The notes under the pieces were generated by a model. The model was not told where the DNA came from. It searched no databases and worked only from the letters and a program-made list of their open reading frames with translations. A DNA stretch of 64,000 nucleotides from Epilithonimonas xixisoli (GTDB lineage: Bacteria > Bacteroidota > Bacteroidia > Flavobacteriales > Weeksellaceae). The stretch is taken from assembly GCF_004365655.1 (NCBI RefSeq), contig NZ_SOEO01000003.1, positions 1-64,000 of the forward strand, in the 5' to 3' direction. The position numbers and the translations under genes are program-made. Shown in pieces: positions 16,739 to 26,038 of the stretch (the first letter of the stretch is position 1; every line of letters starts with the position of its first letter).

Positions 16739-16762
16739 CACCCATAAAAAAAGTTCTTTGAA

Positions 16763-17668
16763 ATGCTGGGAAGACGACAAATCCGTGAAAAAGTTGTAGA
16801 ATCGCTCTATTCTTATTATCAAAACCCAATCAGGTTTGAAATGGTTGAGAAAAATTTGTTTTCTCAAATCAACAAAATTTATAATCTGTACATCTACACT
16901 ATCAACTTTATGGTTGGTCTCAAATCTCTGACGGAAGATCAAATCGAAATTGGTAAAAATAAGTACATCAAAACGGATGAAAACGAAAATCCAAATCAAA
17001 AATTCGTAAGAAATCAAATTCTGATTCAGTTAGAAAACAACGAAGAAAGAAGAAGTTTCACAGACAAGAATAAATATCTGCTTTGGGATCGTAATGATGA
17101 GATTTTGGTAAAAACCTTTCAACGCATCAAAGCCGGAAAGCGCTATCAGGATTATATGCAGGATGAGGAAATCTCTTTTGTAGACGATCAGAAATTCATC
17201 GGAAAACTATTCCTAAGATATGTGGCAGAAAACACAGATTTGCACGATAGATTCGAGGAGAAAGAAATGTCTTGGGCAGATGATTTTCACATTGCCAATT
17301 CGATGATTCAGAAAACGATTGGTTTTATGAAGGAGGATGAAGCTTCTCACACTCTTATCAAAATGCTGAAGGATGACGAAGACGAGGATTTTGCAAGAAA
17401 ACTTTTGAGATCTGCTCTTAATAATTGGGAACAATCTGAGAAAAAATTGCAGGAACGTCTTGTAAACTGGGAGCTAGACAGAATTTCTCTTATCGACAGA
17501 ATAGTTCTGATTGCTGCCATCACAGAATTGGATAACTTCCCGCTGACAGCTTCCCGAATTATCATTAACGAATATATCGACATTTCAAAAGTGTATGGAA
17601 CCGAGAAATCTCATATCTTCATCAATGGCGTTTTGGACAAATATACCAAAGATACGAACCGAGTATAA
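16763..17668 (+). CDS. nusB: Transcription antitermination factor NusB
   Basis: The product has 301 residues. It starts MLGRRQIREKVVESLYSYYQNP, the first NusB helix. The typical C-terminal NusB signature lies near 230-290 (NWELDRISLIDRIVLIAAITELDNFP ... RIIINEYIDISKVYGTEKS). Bacteroidetes NusB proteins carry extra sequence in the middle, which explains the length compared with about 140 residues in Escherichia coli. NusB binds boxA RNA with S10 to keep rRNA transcription from terminating. The DUF1573 lipoprotein gene and yajC follow closely on the same strand. Confidence 0.92.
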   Translation: MLGRRQIREKVVESLYSYYQNPIRFEMVEKNLFSQINKIYNLYIYTINFMVGLKSLTEDQIEIGKNKYIKTDENENPNQKFVRNQILIQLENNEERRSFTDKNKYLLWDRNDEILVKTFQRIKAGKRYQDYMQDEEISFVDDQKFIGKLFLRYVAENTDLHDRFEEKEMSWADDFHIANSMIQKTIGFMKEDEASHTLIKMLKDDEDEDFARKLLRSALNNWEQSEKKLQERLVNWELDRISLIDRIVLIAAITELDNFPLTASRIIINEYIDISKVYGTEKSHIFINGVLDKYTKDTNRV

Positions 17669-17689
17669 TTTCAAATAAAATATATAAAA

Positions 17690-18199
17690 ATGAAATCAAT
17701 CAAAATATTAGCAGTTGCTGCACTTTGCACGCTTGCTTTTTCTTGTAACAAAAAAGAAGAGAACAAAGTTGACCAAACTCAAGGCTTAGATTATGCTCAA
17801 GCGAGTGCAATTTCAGATTCTCTTGCTACTCAGGAAGCCGTAAATCCGGACGATGCCGCTTTGGTAAAAGAAGCGCAAAGCAAACCTTTGACGACAATCG
17901 CTTTTAGCGAGACAGATCATTCTTTTGGAGACATCAAAAAAGGTGAAAAAGTTGAGCATATCTACGAAGTAACAAACACAGGAACCAATCCTTTGATTAT
18001 TTCCAATGTAAAACCAGGTTGTGGATGTACAGTTCCAGATTACACAAAAGAGCCTATCTTGCCGGGAAAAAAAGGGAAAATCACTTTGCATTTCGATTCT
18101 ACCAACTTTGACGGAACCGTGCACAAAGCGGCAGACGTTTTCGTAAACGTAGAAAAAGCACCAGTTAAATTGACTTTCTCAGCAAACGTACTTCCTTAA
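17690..18199 (+). CDS. DUF1573 domain lipoprotein
   Basis: The product has 169 residues with a lipoprotein signal (CTLAFSC, lipid-attached Cys19) and an acidic linker. A DUF1573 domain spans about 75-169 (FSETDHSFGDIKKGEKVEHIYEVTNTG ... VKPGCGC). The fold is a beta-sandwich related to ASPM/SPD-2/Hydin-type domains. It is probably anchored in a membrane facing the periplasm; a molecular role is not established. It is 21 bases after nusB and 10 bases before yajC, so one operon is likely. Confidence 0.85.
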   Translation: MKSIKILAVAALCTLAFSCNKKEENKVDQTQGLDYAQASAISDSLATQEAVNPDDAALVKEAQSKPLTTIAFSETDHSFGDIKKGEKVEHIYEVTNTGTNPLIISNVKPGCGCTVPDYTKEPILPGKKGKITLHFDSTNFDGTVHKAADVFVNVEKAPVKLTFSANVLP

Positions 18200-18209
18200 A
18201 ACAAAATCT

Positions 18210-18542
18210 ATGTTAACAATATTTTTACAAGCCGCTGCGCCACAACAATCGATGACTCCTACTTTGGTAATGATTGGATTGATGGTTGTTGGATTTTATT
18301 TTCTAATGATCCGTCCGCAGATGAAAAAACAAAAGCAGGAAAAGAACTTCCAAGAAGCTTTGAAACCAGGTGCAAAAGTGGTAACAACTTCTGGAATGCA
18401 CGGGACTATATTTTCTATTACAGAAGATGGCGTAATCCTAGAAACACTTAGCGGAAAATTGAAATTCGAAAAAGCAGCAATTTCAAAAGACTTTACAGCA
18501 GCAAGATTCCCCGAAACTTTCGGAGAGGTTAAAAAGAAATAA
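18210..18542 (+). CDS. yajC: Preprotein translocase subunit YajC
   Basis: The product has 110 residues, with one transmembrane segment at about 17-35 followed by FLMIRPQMKKQKQEKNFQ. A small cytoplasmic domain with VVTTSGMHGTI and the DGVILET strand is characteristic of YajC. It associates with SecDF and the Sec translocon in the inner membrane. It is the last gene of the nusB-DUF1573-yajC run and is followed by a strong terminator. Confidence 0.93.
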   Translation: MLTIFLQAAAPQQSMTPTLVMIGLMVVGFYFLMIRPQMKKQKQEKNFQEALKPGAKVVTTSGMHGTIFSITEDGVILETLSGKLKFEKAAISKDFTAARFPETFGEVKKK

Positions 18543-18560
18543 TTAAGTTTATCAAATAAA

Positions 18561-18599
18561 AAAAAGGCTCGAAATTATTGAATTCCGAGCCTTTTTTTT
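18561..18599. terminator. Bidirectional terminator, yajC / TlpA-like
   Basis: AAGGCTCGAAATT pairs with AATTCCGAGCCTT and is flanked by A and T runs. It serves the end of yajC on the plus strand and the TlpA-like gene on the minus strand. Confidence 0.85.
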
Positions 18600-18615
18600 A
18601 TTTATACTTTCAGAG

Positions 18616-18645
18616 CAAAAAGCCAATAGCCAATAGCCAATCGCC
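18616..18645. repeat. Short tandem repeat GCCAATA
   Basis: Three near-identical copies of GCCAATA/GCCAATC lie in tandem in the short gap after the shared terminator. No function is apparent. Confidence 0.5.
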
Positions 18646-18650
18646 ACCTG

Positions 18651-19208
18651 CTACTTCGTTACATTATCAATAAACTCCAAAATCGAATCCTTGCTCCAAT
18701 CCATCGAGCTATCTTCTTTTTTCAGGATTCTCCCATCTTTCCCAATCAAATAAGTTGTAGGAAATGCCGAAGGCAAAATCTTCGGATCCAAAGGACTTTC
18801 CGCAATATAAACCGGAACCGTGTAATTGTTTTCTTTCAAGAATTTTTTCACATCTTCCTCCTTGTCCTGCATCGCAATCAGCGCAAATTCCACCTTGCCT
18901 TTTTTTAAATCGTAAAGCTTCTGGATTGTCGGCCACTCCGTTCTGCAAGGCGGACACCAAGTTCCCCAGAAATTGAGCAACAACACTTTCCCGCGCAGGT
19001 TTTTCAGATTCGTACTCGTCGTATTTATGCCTTTCAAATCGATGTTCAAAACATCGTCAGAAAGCATCGTTTCATTGTTGATTTTCTCCACAGTCGGGCT
19101 CATTGCCATCTGTTCCGAGACAAAATCCCGAAGCGGTTTTATCATAGCAAATGCGGATAAAACCACAATTAACACAACATATATCCAATTCTTTTTCAAA
19201 AATTCCAT
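18651..19208 (-). CDS. TlpA/ResA-like thiol-disulfide oxidoreductase
   Basis: The product has 185 residues from the ATG at 19208, with an N-terminal membrane anchor (about 8-24) and a periplasmic thioredoxin fold. The active site WCPPC has its cysteines at 85 and 88 (LLLNFWGTWCPPCRTEW). A cis-proline region near 150 (LPSAFPTTYLIG) is also present. It probably reduces disulfides in exported proteins or cytochrome maturation. The frame stays open upstream to 19304, but that extension encodes the dispersed repeat at 19209-19345 (MPGKEKIVVDSPTRAMA), so the start was placed at MEFLKKNW. Confidence 0.88.
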   Translation of the reverse strand: MEFLKKNWIYVVLIVVLSAFAMIKPLRDFVSEQMAMSPTVEKINNETMLSDDVLNIDLKGINTTSTNLKNLRGKVLLLNFWGTWCPPCRTEWPTIQKLYDLKKGKVEFALIAMQDKEEDVKKFLKENNYTVPVYIAESPLDPKILPSAFPTTYLIGKDGRILKKEDSSMDWSKDSILEFIDNVTK

Positions 19209-19345
19209 AACTAAATACTTTAAAAATTTGGGCGTATCCCTCGCCAATACCAAGGCCATCGCTCGGGTCGGGCTATCCACTACTATCTTCTCCTTGCCTG
19301 GCAAGGCAAGCAGAAGGATATCCGTTTCTATCCCTTACGCAGGAT
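19209..19345. repeat. Dispersed intergenic repeat, copy R1
   Basis: It contains AATTTGGGCGTATCCCTCGC, CGCTCGGGTCGGGCTATCC, ACTACTATCTTCTCC, AAGGATATCC and CTATCCCTTACGC. The same blocks appear in the same order on the opposite strand at 31080-31215. It lies between two minus-strand genes and extends the open frame of the TlpA-like gene without being part of it. Confidence 0.8.
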
Positions 19346-19363
19346 TATCCTTCAATAGAAGAT

Positions 19364-19930
19364 TTACAACAAGTTTAGAAGTTCCTCTATGGTATCGAAA
19401 CCTCTATTTTTAGCATAATAAGTCTGCAATTCAACATAAAATTGATCTTTCGTGAATTCCTCTGGATTTGCTTTATGCTTTTCCAAAAGTTCAGTTCCGT
19501 GTTGTGGTCTCGGTCCCCAATGCGCAATCTCGTTGAAGTTTTCATCAAGGAAAATTACAATCGGAATCGATTTTCCACCATTCACCAAATAACCATCAAT
19601 CAAACTTGGTTCCTGATCACGATAAGAAATTCTGATTTCAAATTGTTCAAAAAACTTCACAACAACCGGAATCACTTGACTTGCATCACCACACCAAGAT
19701 TCAGAAATAATCAATATTTTCCCATTGAAATTCTTATTAGCCAAAGTCGCCACCTGCTCAGAGTTTGGAAGATATTTTTCCGACATTCTGTTCATTCTTT
19801 GGATTCCTAATCGGTAATATTCAGCGTATTCTGCTTCTTGCGTGTCTTTTGGATTTCCTAATCTTTCTCCAGCATCACGGAGATATTCGGTGTAAGAAAC
19901 AGCGTTGTCCCAAAATGATTTGATGTTCAT
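19364..19930 (-). CDS. Thioredoxin-family protein with WCGDA motif
   Basis: The product has 188 residues, cytoplasmic by lack of a signal. It has a thioredoxin-like fold at about 60-170 with ILIISESWCGDASQVIP and the cis-proline segment GGKSIPIVIFL. The active site has only Cys80; the second cysteine position is Ala83. That suggests a monothiol role or no dithiol oxidoreductase activity. The start codon overlaps the stop of aroC by one base, so the two are translationally coupled, with aroC first. Confidence 0.8.
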   Translation of the reverse strand: MNIKSFWDNAVSYTEYLRDAGERLGNPKDTQEAEYAEYYRLGIQRMNRMSEKYLPNSEQVATLANKNFNGKILIISESWCGDASQVIPVVVKFFEQFEIRISYRDQEPSLIDGYLVNGGKSIPIVIFLDENFNEIAHWGPRPQHGTELLEKHKANPEEFTKDQFYVELQTYYAKNRGFDTIEELLNLL

Positions 19931-20991
19931 TATAGTTTTCTGGTTTTATTAATTAAATACATATCTGCCAAAACAAACGAGGCAAGACTTTCCACAATCG
20001 GAACAGCTCTTGGAACCACACAAGGATCGTGTCTTCCTTTGCCTTCCACAGTCACAGATTCGCCATCTTTGTTGATGCTTTCCTGCGGACGAAGAATCGT
20101 AGCAACTGGTTTGAAAGCCGCACGGAAATAAATATCCATTCCATTCGAAATTCCACCTTGGATTCCGCCAGAAAGATTACTTTTTGTTGTTCCATCTTGA
20201 TTGAATAGGTCGTTGTGTTCGCTTCCCGTCATTTTTGCACCACAAAATCCGCTTCCATATTCAAAACCTTTGCAGGCATTGATGTTTAGCATTGCTTTTC
20301 CCAATTCGGCGTGAAGTTTATTGAAAATCGGTTCGCCCAATCCAACCGGAACATTTTTGATGACACAAGTCACAGTTCCGCCAATCGTGTTGCCTTCTTT
20401 CTTGATTTCTTTGATTCTTTCAATCATTTTATCGGCAGTTTCTTCATCTGGACAACGAACGATATTGCTTTCAGTTTTAGAAAAATCCAAAGCTTGATAA
20501 GGTTTCTCACAGAATATTTCGCCAACCGAAGAAACGTAAGCATTGATTTCAATCTCGGGAAGAAGTTGTTTTGCTAATGCGCCAGCAACAACCCAATTCA
20601 AAGTTTCACGCGCAGAAGATTTTCCGCCACCACGATAATCTCGGATGCCGTATTTTTGGTCATAAGTATAATCGGCGTGACTTGGACGATAAGCCTGAGC
20701 GATGTGGTCGTAATCTTTGGAACGTTGGTTTTCATTTTCAACAATAAATCCGATGGGCGTTCCGGTAGATTTTCCATCAAAAATACCTGATAAAAATCGA
20801 ACTTTGTCACCTTCTTTTCTTTGTGTGACAATAGCGGATTGTCCGGGCTTTCTACGCTCAAGTTCCAATTGAACTTTCTCAATATCGATTTCCAGACCGG
20901 CGGGAAAATTGGTGATAATTCCGCCGTATGCTTCCCCGTGACTTTCTCCGAACGAAGAAAGCGTTAAAAAGTTTCCTAAAACATTAAACAT
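19930..20991 (-). CDS. aroC: Chorismate synthase
   Basis: The product has 353 residues, the normal length. It begins [24 protein letters not shown], the first chorismate synthase signature. Others are [13 protein letters not shown] near 118-130 and [13 protein letters not shown] ... [13 protein letters not shown] in the C-terminal third. It makes chorismate from 5-enolpyruvylshikimate 3-phosphate using reduced FMN, the last shared step of aromatic amino acid synthesis. It shares one base with the downstream thioredoxin-like gene; other shikimate genes are not in the window. Confidence 0.97.
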   Translation of the reverse strand: MFNVLGNFLTLSSFGESHGEAYGGIITNFPAGLEIDIEKVQLELERRKPGQSAIVTQRKEGDKVRFLSGIFDGKSTGTPIGFIVENENQRSKDYDHIAQAYRPSHADYTYDQKYGIRDYRGGGKSSARETLNWVVAGALAKQLLPEIEINAYVSSVGEIFCEKPYQALDFSKTESNIVRCPDEETADKMIERIKEIKKEGNTIGGTVTCVIKNVPVGLGEPIFNKLHAELGKAMLNINACKGFEYGSGFCGAKMTGSEHNDLFNQDGTTKSNLSGGIQGGISNGMDIYFRAAFKPVATILRPQESINKDGESVTVEGKGRHDPCVVPRAVPIVESLASFVLADMYLINKTRKL

Positions 20992-21139
20992 AAATAGAAG
21001 TTAGATGTGAGAAATTAGAGGTTAGATTTTAGACCAACTATATTTTCTAATTTCTCTGTTTTCTTTAATAACAACAAATTTACGGATTTTAAAATGTACT
21101 GATATGTAAAATCTGACTTCTAATCTCTATTTTTACCAT

Positions 21140-21868
21140 ATGAATTCCAATAAAACTGTTCTGATTCTTGGTGCCAATTCCGATGTGGCAAAACAATGTA
21201 TTTTGCAATATTTAGCGAAAGGATTTTCCATCATCGCATCTTCAAGAAATCTTACTTCTTTGGAGAATTTCATTAATGAAAATCAATTAAATCAATCAAA
21301 AATTGAAATCAAATATTTTGATGCGACAGATTTTAATTCTCATCAAAAGTTTTATGATGAATTATCCATCAAACCAAATATTGTTGTTTATTCAGCCGGA
21401 TTTTTAGTAGAAAATCAAGAGGCTTTAAAAAATTTCGAAGGCACTTTTGAAATGATAAAGACGAATTATGTTGGTGCAGTTTCTATTTTAAATATTATTG
21501 CAACTGATATTAGTAATAAAAATCTTGAAAGAATCATCGGGCTTTCTTCACTTTCCGGCGTTCGTGGTCGGAAAAGTAATTTCGTTTATGGAAGTACAAA
21601 ATCTGCGTTTACTCAATATTTAGCGGGTCTTCGACAAGAACTTAATTCAAGGAAAATTACGGTTAATGTTTTGGTTAGCGGTTACATTAATACTAAAATC
21701 AATGCAGGTCTGGATTTAAACAAATCATTATTAATGGAACCTGATTATGTGGCAAAATATATTGTAAATGCGGGAAATTCTTTCACCATCGTTCCAAATT
21801 GGAAATGGAAAATCATCTATTGGATTTTGAAATTGTCACCAGAATTTCTTGTTGCGAAATTGCCATAA
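21140..21868 (+). CDS. SDR-family oxidoreductase
   Basis: The product has 242 residues with a Rossmann start VLILGANSDVAKQCI (about 7-21). The NAG-like motif is replaced by YSAG at 84-87. The catalytic triad region is Ser137 (IIGLSSLSG), Tyr150 and Lys154 (VYGSTK). It resembles the branch of short-chain dehydrogenases that includes decaprenylphosphoryl-ribose epimerase subunits. The substrate cannot be assigned from this sequence. It is a single gene between aroC and a T9SS gene that face it from either side. Confidence 0.8.
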   Translation: MNSNKTVLILGANSDVAKQCILQYLAKGFSIIASSRNLTSLENFINENQLNQSKIEIKYFDATDFNSHQKFYDELSIKPNIVVYSAGFLVENQEALKNFEGTFEMIKTNYVGAVSILNIIATDISNKNLERIIGLSSLSGVRGRKSNFVYGSTKSAFTQYLAGLRQELNSRKITVNVLVSGYINTKINAGLDLNKSLLMEPDYVAKYIVNAGNSFTIVPNWKWKIIYWILKLSPEFLVAKLP

Positions 21869-21870
21869 AA

Positions 21871-21900
21871 AAAAACGCCAGAAAATTCTGACGTTTTTTA
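21871..21900. terminator. Bidirectional terminator, SDR / T9SS gene
   Basis: AAACGCCAGAA pairs with TTCTGACGTTT, with A and T runs on either side. It ends the SDR gene (plus) and the T9SS protein gene (minus). Confidence 0.82.
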
Positions 21901-21918
21901 TTTTTATTGATGTGAAGT

Positions 21919-23229
21919 TTATTTCTTAATCAATTTCACAGTTTGTTTGTTTCCGTTTGCAGATTCGATAATGCCGATGTAGCTTCCAGAAGAAATCCCC
22001 GAAAGATTGATTGTCGTTTCTTTGCTGTTGACTTTTTTGTCGCGGATCAATTTTCCGTCTAAACTATAAACAGAAATTTTTGAAATTTCAGAATCATTCT
22101 TCAAGTTCAAAACATCTTTCACAGGATTTGGATAGATGCTAAGGTTTTCTTTTTTAGTTTGATTTACAGCTAACATTGCTTCGTCAACTCTAACATTATC
22201 AATGAAAACATACATCTGATTCGCATCAGAATAGGCATTAAAACCTAAATAATGAACGCCATCTTCTGTTGGTGTAAACTCGATGATTCCAGTTTCCCAA
22301 GCTGTATTCGTGATGTTGGATTGTCCATTATTATCCCAAATGATATTGGTAAGATTCGCCGCATTTTTATTTTTTCCGATCGCTACTTTCAGTTTTTCGA
22401 TGCCATTGAAACCTCCAGTTCTATAATCAAATTTGATAGTTATTGGTAAATCTTTCGTCAACAGGATTCCTCTGGAAACATACCACGAATTTGCAGCATT
22501 GCTTGAGCTAAATCTGTAACGGGCATTTTTTGTGCCTTCAGAAGCGGCGTAAAAAGAATTAGTTTCTTCAACAGTCCATGTATTTCCGCTACCCAGATTT
22601 TCTGTTTTCCAGCCATCTTCCGCTTCAAAGCCGTATTGATAAGGCAAAGTGGCCGCAGGAGTTTCCGATGATTGTCCAGATAATTTTACATCATCCACAA
22701 ACCAAGAATTCCCATTGTCATTGGTCATTACAAAAGCGATATAAACTTTTTGTCCTGCAAACGCGCTTAAGTCCACAATCTTTTTTTCATAGACATTGTA
22801 AACTGCTGTCAATTGTTCCTCTGTCCAAACTTGAGCGTCGGTAAAAGTGCTACGATCGGTTTGTGAAGTTGTAGAAACTTTGATGTAATATGTACTTTTA
22901 TTCGAAGTTTGATTAGCATTTAATTTTCTGGTAAAAAATGAAAGTTCCGCCTGAGAAGCAGTTGCCAAATCGATTTGCGAAGTCACCATCCAGTCTTCTG
23001 CGAGACCGCCGGTTACATTTTGATATTGAACATAAGCCGCTTTTGTCCCGGAGTTTACGAATTGGGTTTCTAGTTTCCAGTTCTGGGAAGTGCCTAAACC
23101 ATTTGTTCCGATAAAAGTTGTCCAGCCAGTTGGCGGAAAAGTTGCGCCTTCAAAGCCTTCTTCAAGTAGAGTTTGTGCATTGGATTGAGATAAAATTAAT
23201 CCAAATGCAAGTAGTAAAATTTTCTTCAT
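21919..23229 (-). CDS. T9SS cargo with choice-of-anchor J-like domains
   Basis: The product has 436 residues with a signal peptide of about 18 residues (SQSNAQ). Two beta-sandwich domains follow (about 20-185 and 195-345). Each starts with a GFE segment and has a WFVDDVKL or YVFIDNVRV strand, as in cleaved adhesin or choice-of-anchor J domains. A T9SS type A sorting domain (about 358-436, IYPNPVKDVLNL ... LIKK) ends the protein. It is predicted to be exported to the cell surface, possibly binding glycans or other surface material. No peptidase motif is visible. Confidence 0.85.
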   Translation of the reverse strand: MKKILLLAFGLILSQSNAQTLLEEGFEGATFPPTGWTTFIGTNGLGTSQNWKLETQFVNSGTKAAYVQYQNVTGGLAEDWMVTSQIDLATASQAELSFFTRKLNANQTSNKSTYYIKVSTTSQTDRSTFTDAQVWTEEQLTAVYNVYEKKIVDLSAFAGQKVYIAFVMTNDNGNSWFVDDVKLSGQSSETPAATLPYQYGFEAEDGWKTENLGSGNTWTVEETNSFYAASEGTKNARYRFSSSNAANSWYVSRGILLTKDLPITIKFDYRTGGFNGIEKLKVAIGKNKNAANLTNIIWDNNGQSNITNTAWETGIIEFTPTEDGVHYLGFNAYSDANQMYVFIDNVRVDEAMLAVNQTKKENLSIYPNPVKDVLNLKNDSEISKISVYSLDGKLIRDKKVNSKETTINLSGISSGSYIGIIESANGNKQTVKLIKK

Positions 23230-23390
23230 TATAATTTAAAATTGAGGACGCTAATTTACTTTTTTCTTTAATCTTAAAAATAAACGAATGTTAATTTTAA
23301 GAATCAAAAAAAGCGAAGAAAAATTTCCGTGCTTTTGATTTTTTTGAATTCCTTAAAACCTCTTTTCTCATTGTGAATTTTTAAAGATTT

Positions 23391-25565
23391 TTACTGTTGA
23401 GATTTATGATAAGCAATCGCAATATGAATTTCAAAATAAGAAAAACCGTCTCCTAATTCATCTTTTATAGCTTTTAAAGATGGGATTTTTTGAGCTTCTG
23501 CAATTTCAATAATTGGTTCTATTTTGCTCATATCCATTAATTCGCTGGCTTCAATTTTTCCAGTTGCAACAAAATTTGCTAAATGATTTTGAATCGTATT
23601 AACCGACAAACTTCTCATTTTTGCAATTTCTTCCACGCTAAAATTCTGTTTGTACATTTCAAAAGTGGTTGCAAAAGTTCCCGATGTAGTCTTCGTTGCT
23701 TTCTTTGGTTCTCGTTGTTTTTTCGGTTTTTTCTCTGAAATTTTACTTCTCAAATTATGATTTTTACAAAATTCAATAATTGCAGGAAGAAATATTTCCC
23801 CATATTTTTCGATTTTAAAAGCTCCGAAACCGCTTATTTCATTCAGTTCTTCTTTTGAATTTGGGAGATAAGCTGATAACTCCATCAAAGTTGCATCAGA
23901 AAAAATGACATAAGGCGGAACATTTTCGCGTTCGGCAATTTCCCGTCTTAAAGTTCTGAGTTCGGCAAATAATTCTTCGTTTCCTTCAATAATTGGAGCG
24001 GAATAATGGGTTTCAATTTCAGCGACAGTCACGGCTTTGGCTTGTTCTTTTACTTTTCGCAGACTTACTTTTTTGCCTTTAAATAAAACCTGATTGCTTT
24101 CTTCATTTAATTTTAAAACAGAAAATTCGCTATCAGATTCACTCAAAAAACCATTGATGATTAATTGTCTCAGAAGATTTTGCCAATAATTTTTATCTTG
24201 ATTATTTCCAACGCCGTAAGTCGGCAAACTGCGCATTGAATCTGAGATTTTTACACTTTTTGAACCTCTTAGAAAATCGATAATTAAATTTTTTCCGTAA
24301 CGTTCTTTCAATCTGTAAACTGCGCTCAATAATTTTTGGGCATCCACGGTTGCATCAAAAGTTTCGAAATCGCTGAGACAAAAATCGCAGGAATTGCAAT
24401 TGCCATCGTGCTTTTGGCCGAAATATTCCATTAAATATTGTCTTCGGCATTTTTGCATTTCGGCAAAGTCAGACATTTGTTTCAGCTTTTGCAACATCAA
24501 GTCAGATTGCTCTTCATTGCCTTCTATCATTGCAAATCTCCTTAGTTTTATAACATCAGCAAATGAATAAAACAAAATCGCTTCACTCGGCAAACCATCT
24601 CTCCCAGCTCTTCCGGTTTCTTGGTAGTAACTTTCGATGTTCTTGGGCAAATCTGCGTGCATCACAAAACGGACATTACTCTTGTCGATTCCCATTCCAA
24701 AAGCAATCGTAGCAACCATTACGCGGGTTTTGTCCTTCAAAAAATCTTCCTGAACTTTCGCTCTTTCCATTGAAGAAAGTCCGGCGTGATAAAAAGCTGA
24801 GTTGATGCCATTTTCTCTCAGATTATTAGACATTTCTTCCGTTCCTTTCCTTGATAAACAGTAGATAATTCCCGAATCATTTGGATGTTCATTGAGATAT
24901 TGAATGATGTTTTGAAGCACGGATTGTTTTGGCTGAACGAAATATTTGATATTGGCTCTGTCAAACGAAGAAATCAAAACCAAAGGCTCTTGGAGATTCA
25001 ATTGTTTGATGATGTCTTTCCGCGTAATTTCGTCTGCACTCGCTGTCAAAGCGATAATTGGTGTTTTTGGAAACTGTCTTTTCAAACCATTTAAAAACAA
25101 ATAATCCGGACGGAAATCGTGACCCCAATGTGAAACACAATGCGCTTCATCTACCGCAAACAGGGAAATATTGACGTCATTCAGCAACTTTAAAAATGCA
25201 CCATTATCTGCACTCAATTTTTCGGGCGCAACATATAAAAGTTTAAGCTGACCATTTTTTAATTGTTTTAAAGTCTCATTTTGCTCAAAAGAAGACATCG
25301 AAGAATTGATGTACGAAGCGGAAATTCCGTTGACACGCAAAGCATCAACTTGGTCTTTCATCAAAGCAATCAACGGAGAAATGACGATGGCTGTTCCTTC
25401 CAAGACCAACGCCGGAACTTGATAACAAAGAGATTTTCCACCACCAGTGGGCATCAAAACAAACGTGTCTTTTTTCGAAATTACATTTTCAACAGCGTTC
25501 GCTTGTTCAAGGCGGAAATTGTCGTAACCGAAATATTGTTGGAGTATTTCTAATGGAGATTTCAT
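23391..25565 (-). CDS. recQ: ATP-dependent DNA helicase RecQ
   Basis: The product has 724 residues. Helicase motifs include the Walker A PTGGGKS (residues 39-45), DEAH box (139-142), SAD motif and QETGRAGRDG. A zinc-binding segment with four cysteines follows (CRRQYLMEYFG ... CNSCDFC, about 383-405), then a winged-helix RQC domain and an HRDC domain (about 530-610). A C-terminal helix-turn-helix extension (about 645-720, SVEEIAKMRSLSVNTIQNHL) is common in Bacteroidetes RecQ. It unwinds DNA 3' to 5' in recombination and fork repair. It appears to be transcribed alone. Confidence 0.95.
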   Translation of the reverse strand: MKSPLEILQQYFGYDNFRLEQANAVENVISKKDTFVLMPTGGGKSLCYQVPALVLEGTAIVISPLIALMKDQVDALRVNGISASYINSSMSSFEQNETLKQLKNGQLKLLYVAPEKLSADNGAFLKLLNDVNISLFAVDEAHCVSHWGHDFRPDYLFLNGLKRQFPKTPIIALTASADEITRKDIIKQLNLQEPLVLISSFDRANIKYFVQPKQSVLQNIIQYLNEHPNDSGIIYCLSRKGTEEMSNNLRENGINSAFYHAGLSSMERAKVQEDFLKDKTRVMVATIAFGMGIDKSNVRFVMHADLPKNIESYYQETGRAGRDGLPSEAILFYSFADVIKLRRFAMIEGNEEQSDLMLQKLKQMSDFAEMQKCRRQYLMEYFGQKHDGNCNSCDFCLSDFETFDATVDAQKLLSAVYRLKERYGKNLIIDFLRGSKSVKISDSMRSLPTYGVGNNQDKNYWQNLLRQLIINGFLSESDSEFSVLKLNEESNQVLFKGKKVSLRKVKEQAKAVTVAEIETHYSAPIIEGNEELFAELRTLRREIAERENVPPYVIFSDATLMELSAYLPNSKEELNEISGFGAFKIEKYGEIFLPAIIEFCKNHNLRSKISEKKPKKQREPKKATKTTSGTFATTFEMYKQNFSVEEIAKMRSLSVNTIQNHLANFVATGKIEASELMDMSKIEPIIEIAEAQKIPSLKAIKDELGDGFSYFEIHIAIAYHKSQQ

Positions 25566-25628
25566 AGAATTTGTGTTTTAGTAAAAATAATAAATTCTAA
25601 TTATTTTAAGTTTGATTTTTAAAGAAAG

Positions 25629-25662
25629 AAAAACCCCATAATTTGTGAAACTATGAGGTTTA
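25629..25662 (-). terminator. Terminator after the ParDE-type pair
   Basis: On the minus strand AAACCTCATA pairs with TATGGGGTTT, followed by T residues. It lies 83 bases beyond the toxin stop and before the recQ promoter region. Confidence 0.65.
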
Positions 25663-25744
25663 TTATAAATTATTTGAACTATTTTTTTTCATTTAATGTA
25701 AATACAGCTCTATTATTTACATCCAAAATTATGGTTAAATATCA

Positions 25745-26038
25745 TTAAAGATGCGAATCAATATCCATTTGTTGATGAAGAATTCTGATAATTTCTATTT
25801 TTTCTTCCTTTAAATTGATTCTGTAAAAAATAAAATGAGATTTAATTCTAGAGCGAAAATATCCTTTTCTCGCGCTGTTGTAATCTTTTCCAGATTTGGG
25901 ATTTTCAGAAATATATTCAATTTCGTCCATCAATAAATCAAAATAATAATCGGCTTGTTCCAGCGACCATTCTTCAAAAGTATAGAGCCAAATGTTTTCT
26001 AAATCAATTTCAGCTTGTTTACTGATTTTGTAATTCAT
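25745..26038 (-). CDS. RelE/ParE-type toxin
   Basis: The product has 97 residues with the family's fold markers: MNYKISKQAEIDLENIWLYTFEEWSLEQADYYF at the start, then ISENPKSGKDY, GYFRSRIKSHFIFYRI and EIIRILHQQMD at the end. ParE-type toxins attack gyrase and RelE-type cleave mRNA; the terminal RILHQ.MD pattern fits the ParE side. Its start codon shares one base with the antitoxin stop, so the pair is coupled. The pair is probably a stable accessory module. Confidence 0.88.
   Translation of the reverse strand: MNYKISKQAEIDLENIWLYTFEEWSLEQADYYFDLLMDEIEYISENPKSGKDYNSARKGYFRSRIKSHFIFYRINLKEEKIEIIRILHQQMDIDSHL

Noticed and set aside
19209-19304. N-terminal extension of the TlpA-like protein
   Set aside because: The extra residues are a translated dispersed repeat; a typical membrane-anchor start lies at 19208.
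18973-19413. 146-residue plus-strand ORF
   Set aside because: It lies antisense to the TlpA-like gene and continues through repeat R1; its composition is that of a shadow frame.
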